Positions 17,399-26,322 are shown, numbered from the stretch's first letter. The stretch: 64,000 nucleotides of DNA from Microbacterium paraoxydans (GCF_019056515.1 NZ_CP064873.1:2046001-2110000); one strand, 5' to 3'. The notes: generated by a model from the sequence alone, not told the origin. Numbers and translations are program-made.

Positions 17399-18837
17399 GC
17401 TGCGGCTCCCTTGAGATAGGCGGTGAGACCCTGGCGACCGCCCTCGCGGCCGTACCCGGACTCCTTGTAGCCGCCGAACGGGCTCGACGGGTCGAAACGG
17501 TTGAACGTGTTCGCCCACACGACGCCCGCGCGCAGCCGGTCGGCGACCGCGAGGATGCGCGAGCCCTTGTCCGACCAGATGCCGGCGGAGAGACCGTACG
17601 GGGTGTTGTTGGCCTTGGCGATCGCCTCGGCGGGCGTCCGGAAGGTGAGGACCGACAGCACCGGCCCGAAGACCTCGTCGCGGGCGATGCGGTGCGAGGC
17701 CTCGACGCCGGTGAAGATCGTCGGGGCGAACCAGAACCCCTGCTCCGGGATCGCGCAGTCGGCGGTCCAGCGCTCCGCGCCCTCGGCCTCGCCGATGTCG
17801 CTGAGCTCACGGATTCGGGCGAGCTGCGCGGCGGAGTTGATCGCGCCGATGTCCGTGTTCTTGTCGAGCGGGTCACCGAGACGCAGCGTCGACAGCCGGT
17901 TCTTCAGCCGGTCGACGACCTCGTCATGGATCGACTCCTGCACCAGCAGGCGGCTGCCCGCACAGCACACGTGGCCCTGGTTGAAGAAGATGCCGTTGAC
18001 GATGCCCTCGACGGCCTGATCGATCGGCGCGTCGTCGAACACGATGTTCGCGGCCTTGCCGCCCAGCTCCAGCGTCAGCTTCTTGTTCGTCCCCGCCACG
18101 GCGCGGGCGATGTCGCGACCCACACCCGTCGAGCCGGTGAAGGCGACCTTGTCGACGTCCGGGTGACGGACCAGGGCGGCACCGGTCGCCCCGGCTCCGG
18201 TGACGATGTTCACGACACCGGCGGGGAGATCGGCCTGCTGCAGGATCTCGGCGAAGATCAGTGCCGTCAGCGGCGTGGTCTCGGCCGGCTTGAGCACGAC
18301 CGTGTTCCCGGCCGCCAGCGCGGGCGCGAGCTTCCACGCGAGCATCAGCAGCGGGAAGTTCCACGGGATGACCTGACCGGCGACGCCCAGCGCACGCGGG
18401 TTCGCACCCAGACCGGCGTAGTCGAGCTTGTCGGCCCAGCCCGCGTAGTAGAAGAACCAGGACGCGACGAGCGGCACGTCCACGTCGCGGCTCTCCCTGA
18501 TGGGCTTGCCGTTGTCAAGGCTCTCGGCGACGGCGAGCTCGCGGGCGCGCTCCTGCACGAGGCGGGCGATGCGGAACAGGTACTTGCCCCGGTCGCGGCC
18601 GCTCATCCGCGACCAGACCTTGTCGTAGGCGCGACGGGCCGCGGCGACGGCGCGGTCGATGTCCGCGTCGTCGGCGGAGGCGATCTCGGCGATCGCCTTC
18701 TCGGTCGCCGGGGAGATGGTGCGGAAGGGGGTGCCGGAGCCGTCGACGAACTCGCCGTCGATGAACAGCCCGTAGCTGTCCTTGAGGTTCAGCACCGCCG
18801 TGGACTCCGGAGCCGGAGCGTATTCCAGGAATGACAT
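17395..18837 (-). CDS. Aldehyde dehydrogenase (NAD(P)+)
   Basis: 480-aa full-length enzyme oxidising an aldehyde to the acid. Catalytic Cys291 lies in FNQGHVCCAGSR; the general-base Glu in LELGGKAAN and the cofactor loop FTGSTGVGRDIA are intact. Encoded directly after deoC, so the likely substrate is acetaldehyde released from deoxyribose-5-phosphate, with glyceraldehyde derivatives as an alternative. Member of the four-gene operon SorC regulator, deoC, ALDH, truncated ALDH. Confidence 0.9.
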   Translation of the reverse strand: MSFLEYAPAPESTAVLNLKDSYGLFIDGEFVDGSGTPFRTISPATEKAIAEIASADDADIDRAVAAARRAYDKVWSRMSGRDRGKYLFRIARLVQERARELAVAESLDNGKPIRESRDVDVPLVASWFFYYAGWADKLDYAGLGANPRALGVAGQVIPWNFPLLMLAWKLAPALAAGNTVVLKPAETTPLTALIFAEILQQADLPAGVVNIVTGAGATGAALVRHPDVDKVAFTGSTGVGRDIARAVAGTNKKLTLELGGKAANIVFDDAPIDQAVEGIVNGIFFNQGHVCCAGSRLLVQESIHDEVVDRLKNRLSTLRLGDPLDKNTDIGAINSAAQLARIRELSDIGEAEGAERWTADCAIPEQGFWFAPTIFTGVEASHRIARDEVFGPVLSVLTFRTPAEAIAKANNTPYGLSAGIWSDKGSRILAVADRLRAGVVWANTFNRFDPSSPFGGYKESGYGREGGRQGLTAYLKGAAA

Positions 18838-18847
18838 GTCGGGTGTC

Positions 18848-19849
18848 CTAGTCGATCGTGACGTAGTCGGGGCCGGAGTAGTGGCCGGTGGTGAGCTTCT
18901 GGCGCTGCAGGAGCACGTCGTTGAGCAGGCTCGAGGCGCCGAAGCGGAACAGGTGCGGCTGGAGCCACTCCTCCCCCACGGTCTCGGCGACGGTGACGAG
19001 GTACTTGACCGCGTCCTTCGACGAGCGGATGCCGCCGGCGGGCTTCACGCCGATGCGCTCCCCCGTCCCGCGATACCAGTCGCGCACCGTCTCCAGCATG
19101 AGCAGCGTGGTCGGCAGCGTCGCCGCCGGCTGCACCTTGCCCGTCGAGGTCTTGATGAAATCGCCGCCGGCGAGGATGCCGAGCCAGGAGGCACGCTTGA
19201 TGTTGTCGTACGTGTTCAGCTCGCCGGTCTCGAGGATCACCTTGAGCGAGGCGTACGAGCCGTCCTCACGGCGGCACGCCTCCTTGACCTGAGCGATCTG
19301 ATCGAACACCAGCCCGTAGCGGCCGGACAGGAACGCACCACGGTCGATGACCATGTCGATCTCGTCCGCACCCGCGGCGACCGCTTCCGCGGTGTCGGCG
19401 AGCTTGATCGCGAGGGAGGACCGGCCGCTCGGGAAGGCGGTGGCCACCGCGGCGACCGAGATGAGGCCGTCGTCGGGGTCGCCGTGCAGGCTGCCGAGAG
19501 CCTCGACCGCTCCGGCGACCATGTCGCCGTAGACGCAGACCGCGGCGACGCGGGGCGTCGAGGGGTCGGCGGCGTCGGGGTTCTTCGCCTTGGCGACGAG
19601 CGAACGGACCTTGCCAGGGGTGTCCGCCCCCTCCAGCGTGGTCAGGTCGATCAGCTTGATGATCGTGTCGAGTGCCCATGCCTTCGACGTCGTCTTGATG
19701 GAGCGCGTGCCGAGGCCGGCAGCGCGCTGCTCCAGCCCGACGGCGTCCACACCGGGGAGGCCGTGCAGGAAGCGACGGAGGGTCGCGTCGTCCGGCTCAC
19801 CGCCGAGGACGTCCACCGCCGTCCTGCGGCTGAGTTCTGTCGTCGTCAC
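18848..19849 (-). CDS. deoC: Deoxyribose-phosphate aldolase
   Basis: 333-aa aldolase splitting 2-deoxy-D-ribose-5-phosphate into glyceraldehyde-3-phosphate and acetaldehyde. The Schiff-base lysine is Lys233 in GGDFIKTSTGK; VDMVIDRGAFLSG and the CVYGDM equivalent of the DeoC N-terminal strand are visible. It is longer than the E. coli enzyme, with an N-terminal extension of roughly 60-70 residues typical of the eukaryote-like DeoC branch. Start ATG overlaps the regulator stop (ATGA). It allows growth on nucleosides or DNA sugars. Confidence 0.94.
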   Translation of the reverse strand: MTTTELSRRTAVDVLGGEPDDATLRRFLHGLPGVDAVGLEQRAAGLGTRSIKTTSKAWALDTIIKLIDLTTLEGADTPGKVRSLVAKAKNPDAADPSTPRVAAVCVYGDMVAGAVEALGSLHGDPDDGLISVAAVATAFPSGRSSLAIKLADTAEAVAAGADEIDMVIDRGAFLSGRYGLVFDQIAQVKEACRREDGSYASLKVILETGELNTYDNIKRASWLGILAGGDFIKTSTGKVQPAATLPTTLLMLETVRDWYRGTGERIGVKPAGGIRSSKDAVKYLVTVAETVGEEWLQPHLFRFGASSLLNDVLLQRQKLTTGHYSGPDYVTID

Positions 19850-20781
19850 TGTTCCTCCAACAATGCTCGTGCTGTGGTCTCATCGGTCACCAGGACCCCG
19901 CACAGGCCGCTGGTCACGACCGTGCGCGCGATGTCGTGCTTGGCGGGACCCGCCGTCACGAAGATGGCCCGCGCGGCGCCGCGCAGGCGGTCGAGCGAGA
20001 CGCCGACCGTGCGGGCGTCCAGCTGCGGGTCGACGATGTTGCCCTCGGCGTCGACGTAGCGCCCGAGGACGTCGCCGACGGCACCGCGGCGCGCCAGCTC
20101 CTCCACATCGGCGGCCGTGAGATAGCCGTTCTCGACGTGGGCGGAGGTCGCATCGCACGGTCCGGCGGTGAACAGGAACGCCTGAGCGTCCGCGGCCTCC
20201 TCCAGCACGGCCGCGACGGTGCGGTCGCCCTCGATGGCCTGCTTCGTCTCGACGTGCTCCAGGATCGCGGGGCTCGGCAGCAGGGAGACCTGGCCGGAGG
20301 CGCGCTGGGCGATGGTCACCGCGAGTCCTGCGGCCCCGCCCGAGCGCCGGTTGAGGCTGACACCGCCGTTGAGCTGCACGACGGTGACGCCGTTCGCCCA
20401 GCCGTCGGGCAGGGCCTCGGCCACGGCGCGGAGGGTCTTGCCCCAGCTCACGCCGAGCGTGCGCGGAACCGGACGGAGGGCGGTCAGGAAGTCGGCGGCC
20501 GCCTGAGCGACGCGCTCCAGGGTGCCCTCGTCGCCCTCCGGCGAGGGGACGACCACGGCGTCGGTCAAGCCGAACCGCTCCGCGAGCTCGCGTTCGAGGC
20601 CGAGCCGACGGGCGCGCGGGTGGACGATCTCGATGCGGACGATCCCCCGCTGCCGCGCCTGCGTGAGGAGGCGCCCGACCTTCCAGCGGGAGATCTTCAG
20701 GAGACCACCGATCTCGTCCTGCGTCTTGTCCTCGTCGTAGTACAGCTCGGCGACCCGGACCATGAGCAGATCTTCTTCCAC
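19846..20781 (-). CDS. SorC/DeoR-like sugar-binding transcriptional regulator
   Basis: 311-aa regulator heading the deoC operon. N-terminal HTH (residues about 10-50, AELYYDEDKTQDEIGGLLKISRWKVGRLL) and a C-terminal sugar-phosphate-binding domain of the SorC family (GVSWGKTLRAVAEAL, VVQLNGGVS). Starts with GTG behind a strong GGAGGA site. The likely effector is deoxyribose-5-phosphate, by analogy with deo regulators. A near-palindrome at 20835-20850 upstream is a good candidate operator. Confidence 0.9.
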   Translation of the reverse strand: MEEDLLMVRVAELYYDEDKTQDEIGGLLKISRWKVGRLLTQARQRGIVRIEIVHPRARRLGLERELAERFGLTDAVVVPSPEGDEGTLERVAQAAADFLTALRPVPRTLGVSWGKTLRAVAEALPDGWANGVTVVQLNGGVSLNRRSGGAAGLAVTIAQRASGQVSLLPSPAILEHVETKQAIEGDRTVAAVLEEAADAQAFLFTAGPCDATSAHVENGYLTAADVEELARRGAVGDVLGRYVDAEGNIVDPQLDARTVGVSLDRLRGAARAIFVTAGPAKHDIARTVVTSGLCGVLVTDETTARALLEEQ

Positions 20782-20834
20782 GGTGTCCTCCTTCCTCCTC
20801 CAGGGTAGGCCGGATTCAGCGTTCGCGCACCCAT

Positions 20835-20850
20835 CTGCTCATATGCGCAG
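20835..20850. promoter_or_regulatory. Candidate SorC-type operator of the deoC operon
   Basis: CTGCTCATATGCGCAG: the two 8-base halves are reverse complements apart from one position, centred on ATAT. It is 54 bases upstream of the SorC regulator start, in the gap that otherwise holds only the clpP terminator. The TGNNCATATGNNCA shape fits a dimeric HTH site. Inferred from position and symmetry. Confidence 0.5.
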
Positions 20851-20868
20851 TCCCGCCATCCTCCCGCG

Positions 20869-20933
20869 CGCATCCGCCGGAGACGCGAGAAGGACGCCCG
20901 TCGATTCGACGGACGTCCTTCTCTGCGGATGCG
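20869..20933 (-). terminator. Terminator after the clpP pair
   Basis: Arms 20887-20904 and 20906-20923 pair with one mismatch to give a long stem starting GAGAAGGACG. An outer 9-base arm pair, CGCATCCGC at 20869-20877 and GCGGATGCG at 20925-20933, encloses it. It starts three bases after the clpP stop, so it most likely ends clpP transcription before the deo operon. Confidence 0.75.
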
Positions 20934-20935
20934 GA

Positions 20936-21577
20936 CTACGCGCGCTTGCGCGAGGTGAGCACCTGGTCGACGATGCCGTACTCCAGCGCCTCGTTGGCCG
21001 AGAGGATCTTGTCGCGATCGATGTCGCGGTTGACCTGCTCGACCGGCTTGCCGGTGTGACGGGCCATGGTCTCCTCGAGCCAGGTGCGCATGCGGAGGAT
21101 CTCCGCCGCCTGGATCTCGATGTCGGAGGCCTGACCGTGCCCGGCCTCCCCCATCGCCGGCTGGTGCATCAGCACGCGGGCGTTCGGCAGCGCCAGACGC
21201 TTGCCGGGGGCACCGGCCGCGAGCAGCACGGAGGCGGCCGAGGCCGCCTGGCCGAGCACGACGGTCTGGATCTGCGGCGCGACGTACTGCATCGTGTCGT
21301 AGATCGCCGTCATCGCGGTGAAGGAGCCACCGGGCGAGTTGATGTACATGGTGATGTCGCGCTCGGAGTCCTGGCTCTCCAGGACGAGGAGCTGTGCCAT
21401 GACGTCGTCGGCCGACGCGTCGTCGACCTGCACGCCGAGGAAGATCACGCGGTCTTCGAACAGCTTGTTGTACGGGTCCTGGCGCTTGAAGCCGTAGGCG
21501 GTGCGCTCCTCGAACTGCGGCAGCACATACCGGCTGGAGGGCAGGTTTCCGGCGGACTGGAACGTGGGTGTGTACAT
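20936..21577 (-). CDS. clpP: ATP-dependent Clp protease proteolytic subunit (second ClpP)
   Basis: 213-aa serine protease subunit. Catalytic Ser103 in LGQAASAAS and His128 in LMHQP match the ClpP triad spacing. It lies 17 bases after the other clpP gene on the same strand and forms the usual actinobacterial pair that assembles into a mixed two-ring complex. The ATG start gives an N-terminal extension of about 25 residues before the conserved core, removed as a propeptide in related proteins. Confidence 0.96.
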   Translation of the reverse strand: MYTPTFQSAGNLPSSRYVLPQFEERTAYGFKRQDPYNKLFEDRVIFLGVQVDDASADDVMAQLLVLESQDSERDITMYINSPGGSFTAMTAIYDTMQYVAPQIQTVVLGQAASAASVLLAAGAPGKRLALPNARVLMHQPAMGEAGHGQASDIEIQAAEILRMRTWLEETMARHTGKPVEQVNRDIDRDKILSANEALEYGIVDQVLTSRKRA

Positions 21578-21594
21578 GGTGTCCTCTCGAATCC

Positions 21595-22182
21595 TTACTC
21601 GACGCCCGTGCCGCCGCCGCCGGTGACGTCGCTGGCGTGCTCGCGGATGTGGTCGACGAAGCCGTACTCGAGGGCCTCCTCCGCCGTGAACCAGCGGTCG
21701 CGGTCGCCATCGGCGTTGATCTGCTCGACGGGCTTGCCGGTCTGCGACGCCGTGATCTCGGCTAGGCGCTTCTTCATCGACAGGATGAGTTGCGCCTGGG
21801 TCTGGATGTCGCTCGCGGTGCCGCCGAAGCCGCCGTGCGGCTGGTGCAGCAGCACGCGGGCGTTCGGCGTGATGTAGCGCTTGCCCTTGGTGCCGCTCGT
21901 CAGCAGCAGCTGGCCCATCGACGCGGCCATGCCGATACCGACGGTGACGATGTCGTTCGGCACGAACTGCATCGTGTCGTAGATCGCCATGCCCGCGGTG
22001 ATCGAGCCGCCGGGCGAGTTGATGTAGAGGTAGATGTCCTTCTCGGAGTCTTCGGCGGCGAGAAGGAGGATCTTCGCGCAGATCTCGTTGGCGTTGTCGT
22101 CTCGCACCTCCGAGCCGAGCCAGATGATGCGGTCCTTCAGCAACCTGTCGAAGACGCTTGTCGCGACGAGGGGTTCAGCCAT
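21595..22182 (-). CDS. clpP: ATP-dependent Clp protease proteolytic subunit (first ClpP)
   Basis: 195-aa subunit with catalytic Ser88 (GMAASMG), His113 (LLHQPHGG) and an Asp in the [11 protein letters not shown] segment. First gene of the clpP pair. Works with the second ClpP and ClpX or ClpC in regulated protein breakdown. Its upstream neighbour is a TPR protein gene 81 bases away, so a separate promoter is likely. Confidence 0.96.
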   Translation of the reverse strand: MAEPLVATSVFDRLLKDRIIWLGSEVRDDNANEICAKILLLAAEDSEKDIYLYINSPGGSITAGMAIYDTMQFVPNDIVTVGIGMAASMGQLLLTSGTKGKRYITPNARVLLHQPHGGFGGTASDIQTQAQLILSMKKRLAEITASQTGKPVEQINADGDRDRWFTAEEALEYGFVDHIREHASDVTGGGGTGVE

Positions 22183-22263
22183 GTCAGCTCCTGCTTCCGT
22201 GTTTCAGTGATTCGAATCTACCGGCGCGCGCACAGCCCCTAGGTCGTGTTCGCCGTCGGCATA

Positions 22264-22758
22264 TCAGGTGTCGCTGCCCGCGATCTCGTGCGCGTACGCC
22301 GTCATCGACCGGTGGTAGCGCGGCAGGTGCGGGACGAGCGCGAGGATGGCCACCGACAGGCCCTGCGCGGGCCGGCCGGCACTCGCGAGGATGAGGGCGT
22401 GCACCACCGCGACCGCGTCCCGATACGGCCCGTCCGCCGCGATCTCCTCCTCGGCGCGGATCACCCGCAGCGCCTCGTCGTAGTCTCCGAGGTTGCGCAG
22501 CGAGCTCGCGAGCTGGATCACGCACTGCGGGCGATGCTCCTCGTCGAGGCCGAGCGCCAGGGCGCGACGGTACAGCTCCACGGCCTCCGCCGGGCGTCCC
22601 GCGGAATCGCGGGCACCGGCGCGCTCGAACTCGGCCCTGGCGTCGTCCGCACCCCGCTCGGCGGCGAGGGCGTCGATGCGCGCGATCGTCTCGTCGCCGA
22701 CCTCCTCTCCGGAGGCCTCCGCCCACACCTGCTCGATGCGGTCGTCCCAGCTCGTCAT
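22264..22758 (-). CDS. Tetratricopeptide-repeat protein
   Basis: 164-aa soluble helical protein. Two to three TPR-like units are visible, for example SAGRPAEAVELYRRALALGLDEEHRPQCVIQLASSLRNLGDYDEALRVI at residues about 50-95. No signal peptide. Related short TPR proteins are widespread in Actinobacteria without assigned function; presumably a protein-protein interaction scaffold. It sits between tig and the clpP genes on the same strand, a location shared with protein quality-control genes, but no direct link is shown. Confidence 0.75.
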   Translation of the reverse strand: MTSWDDRIEQVWAEASGEEVGDETIARIDALAAERGADDARAEFERAGARDSAGRPAEAVELYRRALALGLDEEHRPQCVIQLASSLRNLGDYDEALRVIRAEEEIAADGPYRDAVAVVHALILASAGRPAQGLSVAILALVPHLPRYHRSMTAYAHEIAGSDT

Positions 22759-22782
22759 CCCGTCGTCCTTCCCTCGATGAGA

Positions 22783-22814
22783 AAGAGGGCGGATGCCGCA
22801 GCACCCGCCCTCTT
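22783..22814 (-). terminator. Terminator hairpin after trigger factor
   Basis: AAGAGGGCGG at 22783-22792 pairs perfectly with CCGCCCTCTT at 22805-22814, 17 bases past the tig stop on the minus strand. It separates tig from the TPR gene. Confidence 0.7.
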
Positions 22815-22830
22815 CACTCGACCGTGCCGA

Positions 22831-24309
22831 TCACTCGGCGGTGTCGGCGTCCTTCTTGGCCGGAGCCTTCTTCGCCGCCGGCTTCTTGGCGGCGGGCTTC
22901 TTCTCCGCAGCGGGCTTCTCGTCCGCGTCGGCATCCTTCTTGGCGGCCGCCTTCTTGGCGGGGGCCTTCTTCTTCGCGGCCGGCTTCTCCTCGGCCTCGG
23001 CGGGCTTCTCGTCCGCGGACTCGGCCTCGTCGTCGGTCACGACGAAGTCGGAGAGGTCGACGGCCTTGCCGTTGGTGTCCACGACCTTGACCTTGCCCAG
23101 GGCGATCGCGAGCGCCTTGTTCCGGGCGACCTCGCCGACCAGCGCGGGGAGCTGGTTCGAGGACTGCAGCGCCTCGACGAACTCCTGCGGCGCCATGCCG
23201 TACTGCGCGGCGGACTGGATGAGGTACTGCGAGAGCTCCTCCTGCGAGACCTGCACGTCGGCCTGCTCGGCGATCGTGTCGAGCAGCACCTGCGTGCGGA
23301 ACTGCTTCTCGCTGGCCTCGGTCACCTCGGCGCGGTGCACGTCGTCCTCGAGACGGCCCTCGCCCTCGAGGTGGTTGTGCACCTCGTCCTCGATGAGCTG
23401 CGGCGGGACCGGGATCTCGATCTGCGCGAGCAGCGTCTCGACGAGCTTGTCGCGGGCGGCGGAGCCCTGCGTGAAGACGCCCTGCTGCTCGACGCGCTCG
23501 CGCAGGCTGTCGCGCAGCTCGGCGATCGTGTCGAACTCGCTCGCGATCTGCGCGAACTCGTCGTCGGCCTCGGGAAGCTCGCGCTCCTTGACGGCCTTGA
23601 CGGTGACGGAGACCTCCGCCTCCTTGCCGGCGTGGTCGCCGCCGACGAGGGCGGAGCGGAAGGTGGTGTCCTCACCGGCGGTGAGCGACTCGATCGCGTC
23701 GTCGATGCCCTCGAGGAGCTCGCCGGAGCCGATCTCGTAGGAGACGCCCTCGGCGCGGTCGATCTCGGCGCCGTCGATGGTGGCGACGAGGTCCAGCTCG
23801 ACGAAGTCGCCCTTGGCCGCGGGGCGGTCGACGGGGATGAGGGTGCCGAAGCGGGCGCGCATGTTCTCCAGCTCGGCGTCGAGGGCGGCCTCGTCGGCCT
23901 CCACGGCGTCGACCTCGAGGGTGATGCCCGCGTAGTCGGGGAGCTCGATCTCCGGCCGCACGTCGACCTCGACGTCGACGAGCAGGTCGCCCGAGAAGTC
24001 CTTCTCGTTCGGCCACTGCGTGATCTCGGCCGACGGGCGTCCGACGATGCGGAGCTTGTGCTCGGCGGTCGCCTCGCGGAAGAACTTGTCCAGGCCCTCG
24101 TTCACGGCGTGCTCGATGACGGCGCCGCGGCCGATGCGCTGGTCGATGATCGGAGCGGGCACCTTGCCCTTGCGGAAGCCGGGGATCTGGACGTCCTGCG
24201 CGATGTGCTCGTAGGCGTGCGCGATGCTGGGCTTGAGGTCGTCCGGGGTGACCGTGATGGTGAGCTTGACCCGGGTCGGGGTCAGCTTCTCGACGGTGCT
24301 GTTCGCCAT
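22831..24309 (-). CDS. tig: Trigger factor
   Basis: 492-aa ribosome-associated chaperone with peptidyl-prolyl isomerase activity. Ribosome-binding N-domain ([32 protein letters not shown]), FKBP-type domain ([16 protein letters not shown]) and the C-terminal chaperone arms are all present. After about residue 425 it carries a long acidic/Lys-Ala-rich tail of AAKK and PAKK repeats, more histone-like than trigger factor usually has; tails of this kind occur in actinobacterial homologues. It stands just downstream of tRNA-Pro on the same strand. Confidence 0.96.
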   Translation of the reverse strand: MANSTVEKLTPTRVKLTITVTPDDLKPSIAHAYEHIAQDVQIPGFRKGKVPAPIIDQRIGRGAVIEHAVNEGLDKFFREATAEHKLRIVGRPSAEITQWPNEKDFSGDLLVDVEVDVRPEIELPDYAGITLEVDAVEADEAALDAELENMRARFGTLIPVDRPAAKGDFVELDLVATIDGAEIDRAEGVSYEIGSGELLEGIDDAIESLTAGEDTTFRSALVGGDHAGKEAEVSVTVKAVKERELPEADDEFAQIASEFDTIAELRDSLRERVEQQGVFTQGSAARDKLVETLLAQIEIPVPPQLIEDEVHNHLEGEGRLEDDVHRAEVTEASEKQFRTQVLLDTIAEQADVQVSQEELSQYLIQSAAQYGMAPQEFVEALQSSNQLPALVGEVARNKALAIALGKVKVVDTNGKAVDLSDFVVTDDEAESADEKPAEAEEKPAAKKKAPAKKAAAKKDADADEKPAAEKKPAAKKPAAKKAPAKKDADTAE

Positions 24310-24369
24310 GCTGGTGTGTTCTCCTTGTGGTTTCCGCGCAGAACGCGGCTGGAAGGTCGTGGGGTCGAG

Positions 24370-24443
24370 TCGGGGCGACAGGAGTTGAACCTGCGACCTC
24401 CCGCTCCCAAAGCGGGCGCTCTACCAAGCTGAGCTACGCCCCG
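24370..24443 (-). tRNA. tRNA-Pro (anticodon TGG)
   Basis: Reading the minus strand gives a full cloverleaf: acceptor CGGGGCG/CGCCCCG, D arm with GCTCAGCTTGGTAGAGC, anticodon stem CCCGC/GCGGG with loop TTTGGGA, and T arm GCAGGTTCAACTCCTGT. Anticodon TGG reads proline codons CCA and CCN. Discriminator base A; CCA is not encoded. Confidence 0.96.
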
Positions 24444-24537
24444 GGGAATCCGCACGCAGATTCAGCCCAACCGAGTCTAACGGACAGGAGCATGCCCGAC
24501 CGTCCGCTATGATCGATGGAGTCCGGACTCCGGTTCC

Positions 24538-24608
24538 GGGGGTGTAGCTCAATGGTAGAGTCTCAGTCTTCCAAACTGATTGCGCGGGTTCGATTCCCGT
24601 CACCCCCT
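24538..24608 (+). tRNA. tRNA-Gly (anticodon TCC)
   Basis: Cloverleaf with acceptor GGGGGTG/CACCCCC, D arm GCTCAATGGTAGAGT, anticodon stem TCAGT/ACTGA with loop CTTCCAA, and T arm CGGGTTCGATTCCCG. Anticodon TCC reads GGA. Discriminator T; the next three bases happen to be CCA. Transcribed divergently from tRNA-Pro. Confidence 0.96.
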
Positions 24609-24682
24609 CCACGTTGTCACCTCGGTCGAATACGCTGACAGGATCAGCTCCCGACCGGAAGGCCTGCCGAGATGAGCGCCTC

Positions 24683-25912
24683 GTGACCGCCCCTCCGCCG
24701 TCGGTTGCCGCGACCGCCATGGTGCCGGCTCCGGGTGGGCATCGCCTCCCGGCCGTCCTCTCCTCGCCGTCAAGCGTGCCCCGGCCGCCGCGCGACCGGC
24801 GATCGCTCAGGGGCGTCCTCGCCGGCACCGTCGGCACGGTCGCGGTGTTGACGGGTCTCGGCATCACGCAGCTCGTCGCGAACCAGGGATACGACGAGGC
24901 CGCCAGCGGGGTCGAGGACGCCACCCGATCGGTGACCGCCCAGCAGACGGAACTCCGGCAGCGGACCGCCGATCTGATCGCGGCGACGGATGCCGGCCAC
25001 ATCATCATCGACACCGGCGCGCCCGCCCTCGCCGTCCCCGACGACCTCTGGGCGGCCCTGGACTCCGCCGTGGCGGAGGGCGAGACCACTGGCGGCGAGG
25101 CCGAGGACGTCCTCGCGACGCGGCTCCCGGCCGACGAGACGAAACCCGGCTGGTTCTGGGACCTCTTCGCCGCGACGAGCCGTCTCGCCGCGGACCAGAG
25201 CATCCTGCGCGACGTCGCCGAGTCGATGGACAGCGCCTCCGCGTCCGCCGCCGCGAGCGTGGACGCGGTGCGGACGACCGGCGTGTCCGTGCTCACCGCC
25301 GCGGCCGAGGCCGCGGGCGACTTCGAGACCGCGCATCCGTCCACTCGCAACGCCGCCGTGATCGCTCTGCGCGGAGCCGCATCCGACGCTCTCGCCGTCA
25401 CCGAGGTCGACGACGCGGCCGCGGCCGCCTATGTCGCCCTGCAGCAGGCCGCCACTGAGGTCGTCTCCGCGGAGAACGCGGAGCTCGCGGAGAAGGCCGG
25501 TCCGCTGCAGAACGCCCGCCTCGAGGTGGAGGCGTTCGCGCGGTCTCTCGCGCCCGGCGTCCTGCTGGAGTTCGACTGGGCCCCGCTCGTCAACGGCGCC
25601 GGTTACAACGGCAGCATGGGCGGGTACACCACCTGGTGGTGGGACGATCCGGGGCGCGCGGTCATCCAGCTGTCGGACTCGGTGGCGGAGCAGTGGCCCG
25701 CCGAACGCAGCCGCGCGCTCGTCGCCCATGAGGTGGGCCATGCCATCAGCGTGAAGTGCGAGGGCATGTACGACTCGTCCACCCAGGACAGCATCGAGAA
25801 GTGGGCGACGGCCTGGGCGATCAGCATGGGCTTCACGGACGACGCCAACGGGGTCTGGGCCTACGGGTATCCCCCGCAGAACTACATCGACGCGGCGGCC
25901 GGCTGCCGCTGA
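24683..25912 (+). CDS. Membrane-anchored protein with HExxH motif, putative metalloprotease
   Basis: About 409 aa. One membrane segment near residues 45-65 (LAGTVGTVAVLTGLGITQLVA), a long Ala/Glu-rich helical region, then a compact C-terminal domain with HEVGH at about 349-353 and a later EKWATAWA segment that could supply a third zinc ligand. The bulk should face the outside. No known peptidase family is recognised. The start is uncertain: a GTG at 24683 is given; a TTG at 24614 right after the tRNA and an ATG at 24719 are also in frame, and none has a good ribosome site. Confidence 0.65.
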   Translation: MTAPPPSVAATAMVPAPGGHRLPAVLSSPSSVPRPPRDRRSLRGVLAGTVGTVAVLTGLGITQLVANQGYDEAASGVEDATRSVTAQQTELRQRTADLIAATDAGHIIIDTGAPALAVPDDLWAALDSAVAEGETTGGEAEDVLATRLPADETKPGWFWDLFAATSRLAADQSILRDVAESMDSASASAAASVDAVRTTGVSVLTAAAEAAGDFETAHPSTRNAAVIALRGAASDALAVTEVDDAAAAAYVALQQAATEVVSAENAELAEKAGPLQNARLEVEAFARSLAPGVLLEFDWAPLVNGAGYNGSMGGYTTWWWDDPGRAVIQLSDSVAEQWPAERSRALVAHEVGHAISVKCEGMYDSSTQDSIEKWATAWAISMGFTDDANGVWAYGYPPQNYIDAAAGCR

Positions 25913-25918
25913 GACGGA

Positions 25919-25949
25919 AGAAGCCGCCGTGGTCACCACGGCGGCTTCT
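25919..25949. terminator. Bidirectional terminator between HExxH gene and rbpA
   Basis: A 15-base perfect stem (25919-25933 with 25935-25949, AAGCCGCCGTGGT core) sits midway between two convergent genes. The plus-strand side is followed by CCTCTC. Position and symmetry suit a two-way terminator. Confidence 0.8.
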
Positions 25950-25968
25950 CCTCTCGCTCAATCGGCGG

Positions 25969-26322
25969 TCACTGGCCCCGACGCTCGCGAAGCTGGGTGA
26001 GGGCGTCCTCCAGGAGCTGGACGGCCTCCTCGTCCGTGCGACGCTCCTTCACGTAGGCCAGGTGCGTCTTGTACGGCTCGGCCTTGGCGACGGCAGGAGG
26101 GTTCTCCTTGTCGCGCCCGGCCGGAAGACCGGACTGCGGGTGGTCGATGATCTCCGGGATCTCCTCCTCGGGGAGACCGGCGGCGAAGTAGCGGACCGTC
26201 TCGTTGCCGAGACCGTCCCAGTACGACACCGCGATGCGGTCGGCGTGGTAGCCGTGGTCCTGCTCCCCCATGGGACCGGAACCGACGCGGGTACCGCGGA
26301 TCGCGTTTCCACCGGTAGCCAT
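25969..26322 (-). CDS. rbpA: RNA polymerase-binding protein RbpA
   Basis: 117-aa actinobacterial transcription factor that binds the principal sigma factor and stabilises the open promoter complex. The N-terminal MATGGNAIRGTRVGSGPMGEQ tail and the C-terminal KTHLAYVKERRTDEEA sigma-interaction helix are characteristic. The ATG at 26322 shares one base with the secG stop (TGATG); an upstream in-frame ATG would lie inside secG. Co-transcribed after gap-pgk-tpiA-secG. Confidence 0.94.
   Translation of the reverse strand: MATGGNAIRGTRVGSGPMGEQDHGYHADRIAVSYWDGLGNETVRYFAAGLPEEEIPEIIDHPQSGLPAGRDKENPPAVAKAEPYKTHLAYVKERRTDEEAVQLLEDALTQLRERRGQ

Noticed and set aside
20936..22182. Duplicated clpP as a recent gene duplication
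   Set aside because: The two differ widely in sequence and the pair is standard in Actinobacteria.
24614..24682. TTG at 24614 as start of the HExxH protein
   Set aside because: It lies six bases after the tRNA-Gly end with no ribosome site; a later GTG or ATG is more plausible.
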